Counted from the first letter of the stretch, positions 1 through 6,164 are shown. The stretch: DNA of 7,609 nucleotides from an uncultured Collinsella sp. (GCA_900754385.1 CAAECP010000185.1:1-7609), one strand, 5' to 3'. The notes: generated by a model not told the origin, from the letters alone. Translations and numbers: made by a program.

Positions 1-1563
1 GGCGGCCTTGAGCTTGCTGGCGCGAATCTGGGCGCCCTCGGGCTCGTAGAACGCACGCTCGCAGGCACGGCCGCAGGGATGCGGGCAGATGGTGCCGGTA
101 ATGAACGGCAGGGCGTTGCGCTCGATGATAATGTTGAGCGCGTCCTCGTAGCGGCCCTCGTCAACGGCCGCCAGGTAGGCGGGAATGTCCTGCTGAATGG
201 GGCAGCTCGTACGGCACGGCGTGGTAAAGCAGTCGGAAAGCGGGCTCTTGCCGGCGACCTTGCGGTCGGGCAGCGGGCGCAGCGGCTTCTTGTAGAGCGG
301 GTTGGTGAGCGAGTCGGCCTGGATCGCAGTCACGGCCTCGAGAGAGACGCCCGCGAACGGCTTGCCATCCAGGTCGGTAAACTCGCCGGCCATCTGGCTA
401 AAGCGCTCGTAGCCACCGGGCTTGAGCACATCGGTCGCCAGAGTAACGGGCCAAATGCCGGCATCGTACAGGGCGCGGATGTTGTAGACCGTGGCACCGC
501 CAGAGTAGCTGATGCGCAGCTTGCCATCGAACTGCTCGGTAATACGACGGGCAGCCTCGATGGTCAGCGAGAACAGCGAACGGCCCGACATGTACATTTC
601 GGTGGAAGGCAGCTCGTCCCTGGTCACGTCAACGGGGAACGTGTTGGTCAGCTTGACACCAAACTCCAGGCCGTGCTCGGCGCACAGGGCAATCAGGCGC
701 TCGAACATGGGCACGGCGTCGGCCCACTGCAGGTCCTCGCGGAAGTGCGTGTCATCGAAGACGATGTAGTCAAAGCCCAGCTCGTTGAGGCGCTGGCGGG
801 CAAACTCATAGCCCAGCAGCGTGGGGTTGCACTTGATGTAGGTGTTGAGGCCCTTCTCGGTGATCAGATAGGTCGCGATGCGCTCGATCTCGGCGGGCGG
901 GCAGCCGTGCAGCGTGGACTCGGTGATGGAGTTGGAGACGCGTGCCGGGATGGACTCGACAAACGCGGCGTCGACATGCTCAAACTTGTCCAGGTTGGCA
1001 AGCGCCCATGCGCGGCACTCATTCCAGGCGTCAGAGCCGCTGGCATCCTTCATGCCCTCGATGTAGGCATCGACCTTGGGGCTCTTAATACCCTCGAGGT
1101 CATAGCCCACGGACATGTTGAAGACAAAACCGTCCGGGCTGCCCAGGCCGTACTCGCGAGCGATGAGGTGGCAGGCAAACCATGCCTTCACGTACTCGGC
1201 AAAGGCCTGCGGAACCTCGAGCTCGGTCGACCACTCGCAGTTGTAGCACTCGTCCTGCGCCACAATGCAGGGTTTGTTAACGCACTTGGAGAGCTCCTCG
1301 CCGTCCATAACCTGAACGGTCTTAAGCTCAAAGAAGCGGGAACCGGCCACATAAGAGGCCACGATGTTCTGGGCAAGCTGCGTATTGGGGCCAGCGGCCG
1401 GACCAAACGGGGTCTCGATGCGCTCGTCAAAAATGGGGAGCGCGCCCTCCTGGTTGGTCGTGACCATCTTGCGCACGCCAAAGACGGCGTCCCGAGTCTT
1501 GTGCTCCTCGATGATCCAGTTCATCAGCTGCGAAAACGGGATCGGCCTCATGATGTCGCTCAT
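1..1563 (-). CDS. ygfK: YgfK-type Fe-S/flavin oxidoreductase subunit ('putative selenate reductase subunit'), N-terminal 521 aa
   Basis: The translation has 521 codons and stays open at the left edge, so the C-terminal half is outside the window (E. coli YgfK is about 1030 aa). Residues 1 to about 430 look like a dihydroorotate-dehydrogenase-like TIM barrel. They carry the YgfK hallmark 'ESTLHGCPPAEIERI' followed by 'KCNPTLLGY', and later 'GVKLTNTFPV' and 'SYSGGATVYN'. From about residue 444 begins a GltD/dihydropyrimidine-dehydrogenase-type N-terminal [4Fe-4S] helical domain, with Cys445, 450, 454, 493, 497 and 501 ('PCRTSCPIQQDIPAYL', 'CPHPCGRACERAF'). A FAD/NAD-binding part is expected to follow off-window. 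The ATG at 1563 is chosen because AGAGGAG lies 6 nt upstream; an internal ATG at residue 5 has no such site. The family is known to be required for anaerobic urate/xanthine breakdown in several gut bacteria; the exact reaction is unsettled and the selenate reductase name is historical. It is the third gene of the permease-ssnA-ygfK series, 149 bp after ssnA. Confidence 0.93.
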   Translation of the reverse strand, partial: MSDIMRPIPFSQLMNWIIEEHKTRDAVFGVRKMVTTNQEGALPIFDERIETPFGPAAGPNTQLAQNIVASYVAGSRFFELKTVQVMDGEELSKCVNKPCIVAQDECYNCEWSTELEVPQAFAEYVKAWFACHLIAREYGLGSPDGFVFNMSVGYDLEGIKSPKVDAYIEGMKDASGSDAWNECRAWALANLDKFEHVDAAFVESIPARVSNSITESTLHGCPPAEIERIATYLITEKGLNTYIKCNPTLLGYEFARQRLNELGFDYIVFDDTHFREDLQWADAVPMFERLIALCAEHGLEFGVKLTNTFPVDVTRDELPSTEMYMSGRSLFSLTIEAARRITEQFDGKLRISYSGGATVYNIRALYDAGIWPVTLATDVLKPGGYERFSQMAGEFTDLDGKPFAGVSLEAVTAIQADSLTNPLYKKPLRPLPDRKVAGKSPLSDCFTTPCRTSCPIQQDIPAYLAAVDEGRYEDALNIIIERNALPFITGTICPHPCGRACERAFYEPEGAQIRASKLKAA

Positions 1564-1712
1564 AATGAGCTCCTCTCTGTAACGCCCGGCGAGACCGCGC
1601 GGCGGGCGCAAATACGGTGTAGCGCTAGCACAGCGCCGGCGACCCCGCGGAGGCCGCCTATACGCGTGTCGGATGCGGCGAAACACCCGACGCGCGTGAA
1701 TCTACTTGTGAA
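1564..1712 (-). other. 149-bp ssnA-ygfK spacer with GC-rich stem-loops
   Basis: No gene is seen here. The strongest element is a 13-bp imperfect inverted repeat, CGCGTGTCGGATG at 1663-1675 and CACCCGACGCGCG at 1684-1696, with an 8-nt loop, one mismatch and one G-U wobble in the transcript. It lies 17 nt after the ssnA stop codon. The following bases on the minus strand are not T-rich, so it is not a classical intrinsic terminator. Smaller repeats follow: GCGCT/AGCGC at 1622-1636 and CGCCCG/CGGGCG at 1583-1608, the latter just upstream of the ygfK ribosome binding site. A role in mRNA 3'-end protection or partial attenuation between ssnA and ygfK is possible but inferred. Confidence 0.5.
1570..1576 (-). 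promoter_or_regulatory. Ribosome binding site of ygfK
   Basis: Read on the minus strand this is AGAGGAG, ending 6 nt before the ATG at 1563. It fixes the start of ygfK in preference to the ATG four codons downstream. Confidence 0.75.
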
Positions 1713-3068
1713 TTAGTAGGTGCGATCGTTGAGCGTGCTCCAGAGCTTCTTGGACTCAGCCATGGTCCACGCGTTGATCTTTTCCTCATCAATCCCAACG
1801 AACTCGCGATCCTTGTACAGGACGCGGCCGTTGATGATGGTGGTGCGGCAGTTTTTGCCCATCATGCCAAAGAGCATGTGGCCGTCGATGTTCTCCTCGC
1901 ACAGCGGCGTAAAGGGCTTGTAGTCCATAACGATGACGTCGGCGGCAGCGCCGGCCTCGAGCACGCCGAGCTTGCGATCGAAGTACTTGCTCGCCATCTT
2001 GGCGTTGTTCTCAAACAGCATCGTCATGGCCTCGCACCAGCCCACGTTGGGCATGGCGGCGTTGTGGCGCTGAATGATCAGGAAGACCTTAAGGCTCTCG
2101 AGCATATCGTGGGTGTAGGCGTCGGTGCCCATGCACACGGGGATGCCGCGGCGGAAGAACTCGAGCACGGGGGCGCAGCCCACGGCGTTGCCCATATTGG
2201 ATTCGGGGTTGTTGACGAGCCAGGTGCCGGACTCCTTGACGATATCCATCTCGGCAGGCGTCACGTGGATGCAGTGGCCCAGCATGGTGTCAGGACCCAG
2301 CAGGTTGTGCTGCAGCAGGCGCTCGACCGGGCTGATGCCACCGCGGTTGAGGCGGGAATCCCACACGTCATTCATGCCCTCGCACACATGGATGTGGAAA
2401 CCGGTCAGGCCGTTGTTGGCCTCTGCCATCTTGTCCATGGTCTCGTCCGACAGCGTAAAGGTGGCGTGACCGCCAAACATGGCGGCGATCATGTGGTTGT
2501 CGTTATCGCGACGCTCCTTGGCGGCCCACTGGGCAAATTCGGCGTTCTCGGCAATGGCCTGGTCGCATTTTTCCTGGCCGCGGCGATCGGAGACCTCGTA
2601 GCACAGACACGAACGCATGCCCAGCTCCTGAGCTGCGTCCTTAATGGTAAAGAGGCTGCCCGGGATCTCGCAGAAGCTCGCGTGGTGATCGAAGATCGTG
2701 GTGACGCCATCGCGGATGGAATCCAGAATCGTGGCATAGGCGCTGGCCTTGGTGCCGTCGAGCGTCAGGTTGTCGTCGATCTTCCACCACTGCTGCTCAA
2801 GATTCTCCAGGAAGTTGGTGGGGTTGCAGCCCTTAATGGCAAGGCCGCGGGCCAGACCCGAGTAGATGTGGGTGTGGCAGTTGATGAGTCCGGGCATGAT
2901 GAGGTTGCCCTGGGCGTCGACGTACTCGGCATCCGGGTACTTGGCCTTGAGCTCGCACTCGGGGCCCACTTCGACGATCGTATCTCCGTCAATGGCGACC
3001 GCACCGTTTGGAATGAACGGGGTCTGAGCGTTGCGGGTAAAGACGGAACCGTTAGCGACCAGAAGCAT
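1713..3068 (-). CDS. ssnA: SsnA-family metal-dependent amidohydrolase (purine catabolism)
   Basis: The product has 451 aa, close to the roughly 440 aa of E. coli SsnA. It belongs to the cytosolic amidohydrolase superfamily (guanine deaminase/TrzA-like TIM barrel with a small beta-sandwich made from both ends). Visible metal-site motifs are 'PGLINCHTHIYSGLARGL' (His65, His67), 'TGFHIHVCEG' (His225, His227, Glu230), 'MLGHCIHV' (His265, His268) and 'CMGTDAYTHDM' (Asp316), so the catalytic set looks intact. 'GAAADVIVMDY' near the C-terminus is the usual return strand of this superfamily. SsnA is encoded beside YgfK in anaerobic purine-degradation clusters and is needed for urate consumption in some gut bacteria; its exact substrate is not settled. 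The open frame extends to an ATG at 3086, but AAGGGAG lies 5 nt before the ATG at 3068 and 'MLLVANGSVF' is the normal N-terminus, so 3068 is used. It follows the permease by 195 bp. A non-catabolic aminohydrolase is the only real alternative. Confidence 0.93.
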   Translation of the reverse strand: MLLVANGSVFTRNAQTPFIPNGAVAIDGDTIVEVGPECELKAKYPDAEYVDAQGNLIMPGLINCHTHIYSGLARGLAIKGCNPTNFLENLEQQWWKIDDNLTLDGTKASAYATILDSIRDGVTTIFDHHASFCEIPGSLFTIKDAAQELGMRSCLCYEVSDRRGQEKCDQAIAENAEFAQWAAKERRDNDNHMIAAMFGGHATFTLSDETMDKMAEANNGLTGFHIHVCEGMNDVWDSRLNRGGISPVERLLQHNLLGPDTMLGHCIHVTPAEMDIVKESGTWLVNNPESNMGNAVGCAPVLEFFRRGIPVCMGTDAYTHDMLESLKVFLIIQRHNAAMPNVGWCEAMTMLFENNAKMASKYFDRKLGVLEAGAAADVIVMDYKPFTPLCEENIDGHMLFGMMGKNCRTTIINGRVLYKDREFVGIDEEKINAWTMAESKKLWSTLNDRTY

Positions 3069-3073
3069 GGATG

Positions 3074-3080
3074 CTCCCTT
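3074..3080 (-). promoter_or_regulatory. Ribosome binding site deciding the ssnA start
   Basis: AAGGGAG on the minus strand lies 5 nt from the ATG at 3068 and inside the upstream six-codon extension. This supports the shorter protein over the start at 3086. Confidence 0.8.
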
Positions 3081-3216
3081 CAACATCAGAGGCGGGGTTT
3101 GACACCTCTGACATGGCGGAGTGCGAAGCGCCGGCCTACACCGGAAACGGGCCCTCTCCCGTCAACGCTTCACCAAAGGGACAAACCCTTTGAAGTGCGG
3201 CTTGACGCCGCATGAC

Positions 3217-3246
3217 GTCGGCGGACGAGGCGATGCGTCCGCCGAC
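3217..3246 (-). repeat. Perfect 11-bp stem-loop downstream of the permease gene
   Basis: GTCGGCGGACG at 3217-3227 and CGTCCGCCGAC at 3236-3246 are exact reverse complements around an 8-nt loop, starting 17 nt after the permease stop codon. There is no T-run on either side. It is more likely a 3'-end-stabilising hairpin or partial terminator within the operon than a full intrinsic terminator. Confidence 0.6.
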
Positions 3247-3263
3247 GAATAGCACCGAATTGG

Positions 3264-4658
3264 TTACTTCTTGCTCTCGGGCAAGACTAGATCCACGGCA
3301 GCGTCCTTGGCAGCATCGATGTGCTGAGCCACGACCGGCGTCTGCGGAAGGATCAGGTTAAGGACAATGGCCATGATGGCGGTGGGAGTTACGGCATTGG
3401 AGCCGATGACGGTGGACACCCAAGCGGGCATACCCTCGCCGGCAAGGCAGCCGCTGGCCATCCAGATACCCAGGCCAAAGACGACGGAGGTGCCGACGAT
3501 GGTGGTAGTGCGCTGCGTGAGGCCCTCGCGGGTAAACATGCGCACGCCGTTCATGGTGATGGTGCCAAAGACGCCGACGGTCGCGCCGCCGATGACGGGC
3601 TGCGGGATAGCGGAAAGGACGGCAGAAAGCTGCGGGAACAGGCCGGCGATGGCAAAGACGGCCGCGATGATCACAAAGACCCACTTGTTGACGACCTTGT
3701 TGGAGCAGATGATGCCCACGTTCTGGCCAAGGGCGCTGGTGGGAAGACCGCCAAGCAGGCCGCCGACCATAGAGGTGAGACCCTGGGACACGATAGCGCC
3801 GGAGAGCTCGCGCTCGGTGGGCATACGGTCGATGGAGCCCAGGCAGGCGGCGGAGACGTCACCGATAACCTGGATGGCAACCATGGGGAACACGACGGCG
3901 AGGGTAATGCAGACCTCGGGATCAAACTCGAGCGCGTAGGGCATGAGCTTGGGAAGGGCGAAGACCTGAGCGGTGGCGACGCTGGAGAAGTCGATCATGC
4001 CAAAGGGGATCGAAACGATCATGCCGACGATCATGCCAAAGAACACGGATCCAAGCTTGAGCGTGCCCTTGCCAAAGTTGGCGAGCGCAAAGACCACGGC
4101 GAAGGTGATAAGAGCGACGCACCAGGCCTGCGGGGTGCCCCACAGCGGCGTACCCATACCGCCGGCCATATACTTGACGGCCGTGGGATAGAGAGAGACG
4201 CCAATGGAGAAGATGACCGTACCGGTCACGACGGGCGGGAACAGCCACTTGATCTTGCTGTAGGCCAGACCAAAGAGGACCGCGACAGCGCCGCCGACGA
4301 TCTCGCCACCCAGCAGCGCACCAAAGCTAAAGCCCGAGGCACCCATGGCCTGCAGGGCCGGCAGGAACGCGAACGAAACGCCCATGACGATGGGCAGGCC
4401 GCCGCCGATGCGACGGAAGGGGGCAAAGGCCTGAAGGGCCGTGTCAATCGCCGAAAGAATGAGCGCGACCTGGATGATGTCGGTGCTCTGCTGGCTATTA
4501 AAGCCGTAGACGCCGGCCATGATGACCGCCGGGGTAATGATGCCGGCAAACGATGCCAGTACGTGCTGAAGGGCACACGGGATCATTTCCTTAACGGGCG
4601 GCATGCCTTCGCGAGTGAACAGGGCTTCAGTGCCGTTCGTAACCGTCTCCTGGGTCAT
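3264..4658 (-). CDS. NCS2/NAT-family uracil-xanthine permease (xanthine/uric acid type)
   Basis: This is a 464-aa inner-membrane protein with about a dozen or more hydrophobic segments, the normal size for NCS2 carriers. Family marks are the TM1 'QH' pair (Gln31-His32, in 'CALQHVLASFAG'), the 'GGGLPIVMGVSFAFLP' segment (86-100), 'LFPPVVTGTVI' (139-149), 'QVIGDVSAA' (263-271) and the NAT signature region 'LGQNVGIICSNK' (Gln312-Asn313). Members import purines by H+ symport, and the ssnA-ygfK context points to xanthine or urate. Two sites that align by eye with the essential XanQ residues Glu272 and Asp304 are glutamines here (Gln263 and Gln292), and the signature Thr is Asn320. Substrate and coupling may therefore differ from XanQ/UacT, so no gene symbol is given. 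The ATG at 4658 is preceded by GGTGGT and GAGGA. It is the first gene of the leftward operon, with a promoter at 4746-4774. Confidence 0.92.
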   Translation of the reverse strand: MTQETVTNGTEALFTREGMPPVKEMIPCALQHVLASFAGIITPAVIMAGVYGFNSQQSTDIIQVALILSAIDTALQAFAPFRRIGGGLPIVMGVSFAFLPALQAMGASGFSFGALLGGEIVGGAVAVLFGLAYSKIKWLFPPVVTGTVIFSIGVSLYPTAVKYMAGGMGTPLWGTPQAWCVALITFAVVFALANFGKGTLKLGSVFFGMIVGMIVSIPFGMIDFSSVATAQVFALPKLMPYALEFDPEVCITLAVVFPMVAIQVIGDVSAACLGSIDRMPTERELSGAIVSQGLTSMVGGLLGGLPTSALGQNVGIICSNKVVNKWVFVIIAAVFAIAGLFPQLSAVLSAIPQPVIGGATVGVFGTITMNGVRMFTREGLTQRTTTIVGTSVVFGLGIWMASGCLAGEGMPAWVSTVIGSNAVTPTAIMAIVLNLILPQTPVVAQHIDAAKDAAVDLVLPESKK

Positions 4659-4745
4659 TTGACCACCAATCCTCGAAGTAGTTGTTTTCGCATCTAACGC
4701 TCTATTGTGACGCAGTGCGGGGTTGAGGTTGTGCCTTCATTGCAT

Positions 4746-4774
4746 ATCGTATTAAAGATGATTCTCATTCTCAA
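4746..4774 (-). promoter_or_regulatory. Sigma-A-type promoter of the permease-ssnA-ygfK operon
   Basis: On the minus strand, TTGAGA (-35, 4769-4774, 5/6 to consensus) and TACGAT (-10, 4746-4751, 4/6) are separated by exactly 17 nt. Transcription would start near 4739, leaving a leader of about 80 nt before the permease ATG. It lies in the only markedly AT-rich stretch of the window. Confidence 0.65.
4754..4772 (-). promoter_or_regulatory. Fur-box-like operator inside the permease promoter
   Basis: Read on the minus strand the 19-mer GAGAATGAGAATCATCTTT matches the classical Fur consensus (GATAATGATAATCATTATC) at 14 of 19 positions, including two tandem GAGAAT hexamers followed by CAT. It covers most of the -35 element and reaches into the spacer, where a bound repressor would block RNA polymerase. 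Fur-family binding in this organism is an inference; the sequence match is direct. Confidence 0.4.
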
Positions 4775-4785
4775 TAATAATTTTT

Positions 4786-4817
4786 TGTTATCAGACTATT
4801 CTTCAGCTGAGATAACG
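4786..4817. promoter_or_regulatory. Candidate operator: GTTATC...GATAAC inverted repeat in the divergent region
   Basis: GTTATC at 4787-4792 and GATAAC at 4811-4816 are perfect inverted half-sites with an 18-bp gap. The gap contains a second palindrome, TCAGCTGA (4803-4810). The pair sits 12 bp upstream of the permease -35 box and about 195 bp before the divergent regulator gene, so it is a plausible binding site for that regulator. No known YheO-family site was available for comparison. Confidence 0.3.
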
Positions 4818-4999
4818 CGTTTTCGCAGGTCAGGAAAGTGTCTGGTCAAAATAACATCTAACTTTTCTTTTGGTCAACCGTTTACCGCTAAATTCCTACC
4901 GTTCGTCTGCATTACGCAATGTACCTGCGGATATACGAGATGATGGGCAGCGTGTTACCATGAGAAAAAATTGTTATGAACTTTTCCGATTTCACCCAA

Positions 5000-5005
5000 A
5001 GGAGT
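5000..5005 (+). promoter_or_regulatory. Shine-Dalgarno fixing a GTG start for the regulator
   Basis: AAGGAG lies 6 nt... upstream of the GTG at 5011 (the last G is within 5-7 nt depending on register). No comparable site precedes the upstream in-frame ATGs, and the PAS-domain homology begins soon after this GTG. Confidence 0.75.
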
Positions 5006-5010
5006 TGCCC

Positions 5011-5667
5011 GTGAACGAGACCGTACGTCGCTTTTTGCCGATGGTCGATTTTCTGGAGCAGATACTCGGCAAAAACAGCGAAATCGTGCTGCACGATTTC
5101 TCGGATCCCGACCACGCCATCGTCGATATTCGCAACGGCATCGTGAGCGGCCGCAAGGTCGGCGGTCCCGCCACCGATCTGGCACTCAAGATCATGCACG
5201 ACGCCAAGTATCGCGACCTGCCGTTTATTACGGGCTACGAGGGACGCGGCGCCGGAGGCAAGACGTTGGAGTCCGCAACGTACTTTATCCGCGAGAATGA
5301 CGAGATCGTCGGTATGCTCTGCGTCAACACCGACCTCTCGACTGTGCGCTCCATCAACGCCATGGCGCAGCAGCTCATGGCGTGCTTCGACGCGGCGCCG
5401 ACTCGCACGGAGCCCACCCCTATCGAGGTCGAAAGCCTTTCGGAGTCCACACAGGAGCTTATCGACCGCAGCATTGCCGAGTTGCTGAGCGCGCGCGGGT
5501 TGGATGTAGCGTCGCTTGGTCAGAGCGACCGCGTGGACGTCATTCGCCACCTCAACGGCAACGGGGTGTTCATGCTCAAGGGCGCCGTGGCCTGCGCCGC
5601 CACCGCGCTGGGCATCTCGGAGCCCAGCGTCTACCGCTACCTGCAAAAAGTCCGCAAGGAAGGCTAA
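5011..5667 (+). CDS. YheO/DauR-like transcriptional regulator (PAS_6-type domain plus C-terminal HTH)
   Basis: The protein has 218 aa from a GTG start. Residues about 7-115 form the YheO-type PAS-like sensor domain ('SEIVLHDFSDPDHAIVDIRN', then 'GRKVGGPATDLAL', and 'GKTLESATYFIRENDEIVGM' further on). A variable acidic linker follows. Residues about 160-216 form the DauR-type helix-turn-helix ('SDRVDVIRHLNGNGVFMLKG', then 'TALGISEPSVYRYLQKVRK', where 'SEPSVYRYLQKV' is the likely recognition helix). It is a cytoplasmic DNA-binding protein that presumably senses a small ligand through the PAS domain. The family includes E. coli DauR, which controls D-arginine use, but the ligand varies. It is divergent from the permease-ssnA-ygfK operon, the classic arrangement for a local regulator, so a purine or pathway intermediate is a reasonable guess for the ligand. 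A strong terminator follows 44 bp after its stop codon. Confidence 0.88.
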   Translation: MNETVRRFLPMVDFLEQILGKNSEIVLHDFSDPDHAIVDIRNGIVSGRKVGGPATDLALKIMHDAKYRDLPFITGYEGRGAGGKTLESATYFIRENDEIVGMLCVNTDLSTVRSINAMAQQLMACFDAAPTRTEPTPIEVESLSESTQELIDRSIAELLSARGLDVASLGQSDRVDVIRHLNGNGVFMLKGAVACAATALGISEPSVYRYLQKVRKEG

Positions 5668-5711
5668 CGAGCAAAATGGAGCGCGGCTTCACAAGCGATC
5701 CGCCACTTGAC

Positions 5712-5750
5712 AAAAGGCCCTGCAGTTCACACACGCTGCAGGGCCTTTTT
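5712..5750. terminator. Bidirectional intrinsic terminator between the regulator and ridA
   Basis: AAAAGGCCCTGCAG (5712-5725) and CTGCAGGGCCTTTT (5736-5749) are perfect reverse complements around a 10-nt loop. A run of T follows on the plus strand (5746-5750) and, through the leading A-run, also on the minus strand. It would stop both the regulator transcript and the convergent ridA transcript. Confidence 0.93.
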
Positions 5751-5779
5751 GCATGCCATGTTTAGTTGTTGCCAACGCC

Positions 5780-6157
5780 TTAGAGAGCGGCGACGACCTC
5801 GATCTCGACCAGACCGCCAGCCGGAAGGGCGGCAACCTGGAAAGCGCTGCGCGCGGGGAACGGAGCCTCGAACTTGGAGGCGTAGATCTCGTTCACGGCA
5901 GCGAAGTCGGCGATGTCGGCCAGGTAGACCGTGGTCTTGACGACATCGGCAAAGGTGGCGCCGGCAGCGGTCAGCAGGGCCTCGACGTTAGCAAGGGACT
6001 GCCTAGCCTGGGCCTCGACGCCCTCGGGCATCTTGCCGGTTGCGGGGTCGATGCCCAGCTGGCCGGACAGGAACACCATGTTGCCGGCCTGGATACCGGG
6101 GGAATACGGGCCGATGGCTGCGGGTGCGTTATCGGAAGACACGACGGTCTTGCTCAT
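5780..6157 (-). CDS. ridA: RidA-family reactive intermediate (enamine/imine) deaminase
   Basis: The product has 125 aa, full length for the YjgF/YER057c/UK114 (Rid) family, which forms cytosolic homotrimers. It hydrolyses 2-aminoacrylate and related imines/enamines released by PLP enzymes to the 2-keto acid plus ammonia. Visible marks are 'IGPYSPGI' (Tyr18), 'LSGQLGIDPATGKM' (31-43), 'VVKTTVYLADIADFAAVNEIY' split over 72-92, and 'PARSAFQVAALPAGGLVEIE' (101-120) with the substrate-carboxylate Arg103 and acidic Glu118/Glu120. These point to an active RidA subgroup member. The E. coli Cys107 position is Ala105, which is common variation. The open frame runs upstream to 6343, but AAGGAG lies 6 nt before the ATG at 6157 and the homology begins there. 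It has its own promoter (6246-6274) and is convergent with the PAS-HTH regulator. Confidence 0.95.
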   Translation of the reverse strand: MSKTVVSSDNAPAAIGPYSPGIQAGNMVFLSGQLGIDPATGKMPEGVEAQARQSLANVEALLTAAGATFADVVKTTVYLADIADFAAVNEIYASKFEAPFPARSAFQVAALPAGGLVEIEVVAAL

Positions 6158-6164
6158 GTTTTTC

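Larger units (their letters stand above)
3069..3263 (-). other. 195-nt permease-ssnA spacer; densely folded leader
   Basis: No coding gene is seen. Nearly the whole spacer consists of consecutive inverted repeats. In transcript order on the minus strand: (1) an 11-bp perfect stem, 3217-3227 with 3236-3246, 8-nt loop; (2) TGCGGC/GCCGCA, 3196-3201 with 3207-3212; (3) CAAAGGG/CCCTTTG, 3174-3180 with 3186-3192; (4) GAAGCG/CGCTTC, 3125-3130 with 3166-3171, enclosing two small hairpins (ACGGG/CCCGT at 3147-3162 and CCGG/CCGG at 3131-3144) as a three-way junction; (5) TCAGAGG/CCTCTGA, 3086-3092 with 3105-3111, ending 5 nt before the ssnA Shine-Dalgarno. None is followed by a U-tract, so read-through from the permease is likely. 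I do not recognise a known riboswitch. Stems were found by eye; no folding energies were computed. Confidence 0.5.
4659..5010. other. 352-bp divergent control region between the permease and the PAS-HTH regulator
   Basis: No gene is supported here. The regulator's frame is open from 4870, but no ribosome binding site precedes the ATGs at 4870 or 4960. Besides the permease promoter, Fur-like box and inverted repeat listed separately, it holds a direct repeat TGGTCAA (4843-4849 and 4871-4877), an imperfect palindrome CATTACGCAATG (4910-4921), and a possible extended -10 TGTTACCAT (4953-4961) for the plus-strand regulator with no convincing -35. Its base composition is clearly AT-richer than the flanking genes. 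Confidence 0.5.

Noticed and set aside
79..1716. 545-codon plus-strand open frame opposite ygfK
   Set aside because: It is antisense to a clearly recognised YgfK coding region, has a low-complexity Gly/Ala/Arg/Leu/Val composition, no ribosome binding site and no family motif. Strong third-position GC bias produces such long antisense frames.
3125..3171. Purine (guanine/adenine/2'-dG) riboswitch upstream of ssnA
   Set aside because: The three-way-junction outline was tempting beside purine genes, but the stems are only 4-6 bp, junction strands are 0-3 nt, and the conserved junction bases and loop sequences of that class are absent.
1878..3215. 445-codon plus-strand open frame opposite ssnA
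   Set aside because: This is a shadow of ssnA with no recognisable domain; the minus strand has intact amidohydrolase motifs in order.
3217..3246. Intrinsic terminator ending the permease transcript
   Set aside because: The stem is strong, but no T-run follows on the minus strand, so it is listed as a hairpin rather than a terminator.
3321..4697. 458-codon plus-strand open frame opposite the permease
   Set aside because: Its translation is rich in Asp/Gly/His/Lys/Arg, typical of the antisense of a membrane protein gene, and matches no family.
4870..5010. N-terminal 47-residue extension of the PAS-HTH regulator from the ATG at 4870 or 4960
   Set aside because: No Shine-Dalgarno precedes those ATGs, the extension falls in the AT-rich control region, and a consensus AAGGAG stands just before the GTG at 5011, where family similarity begins.
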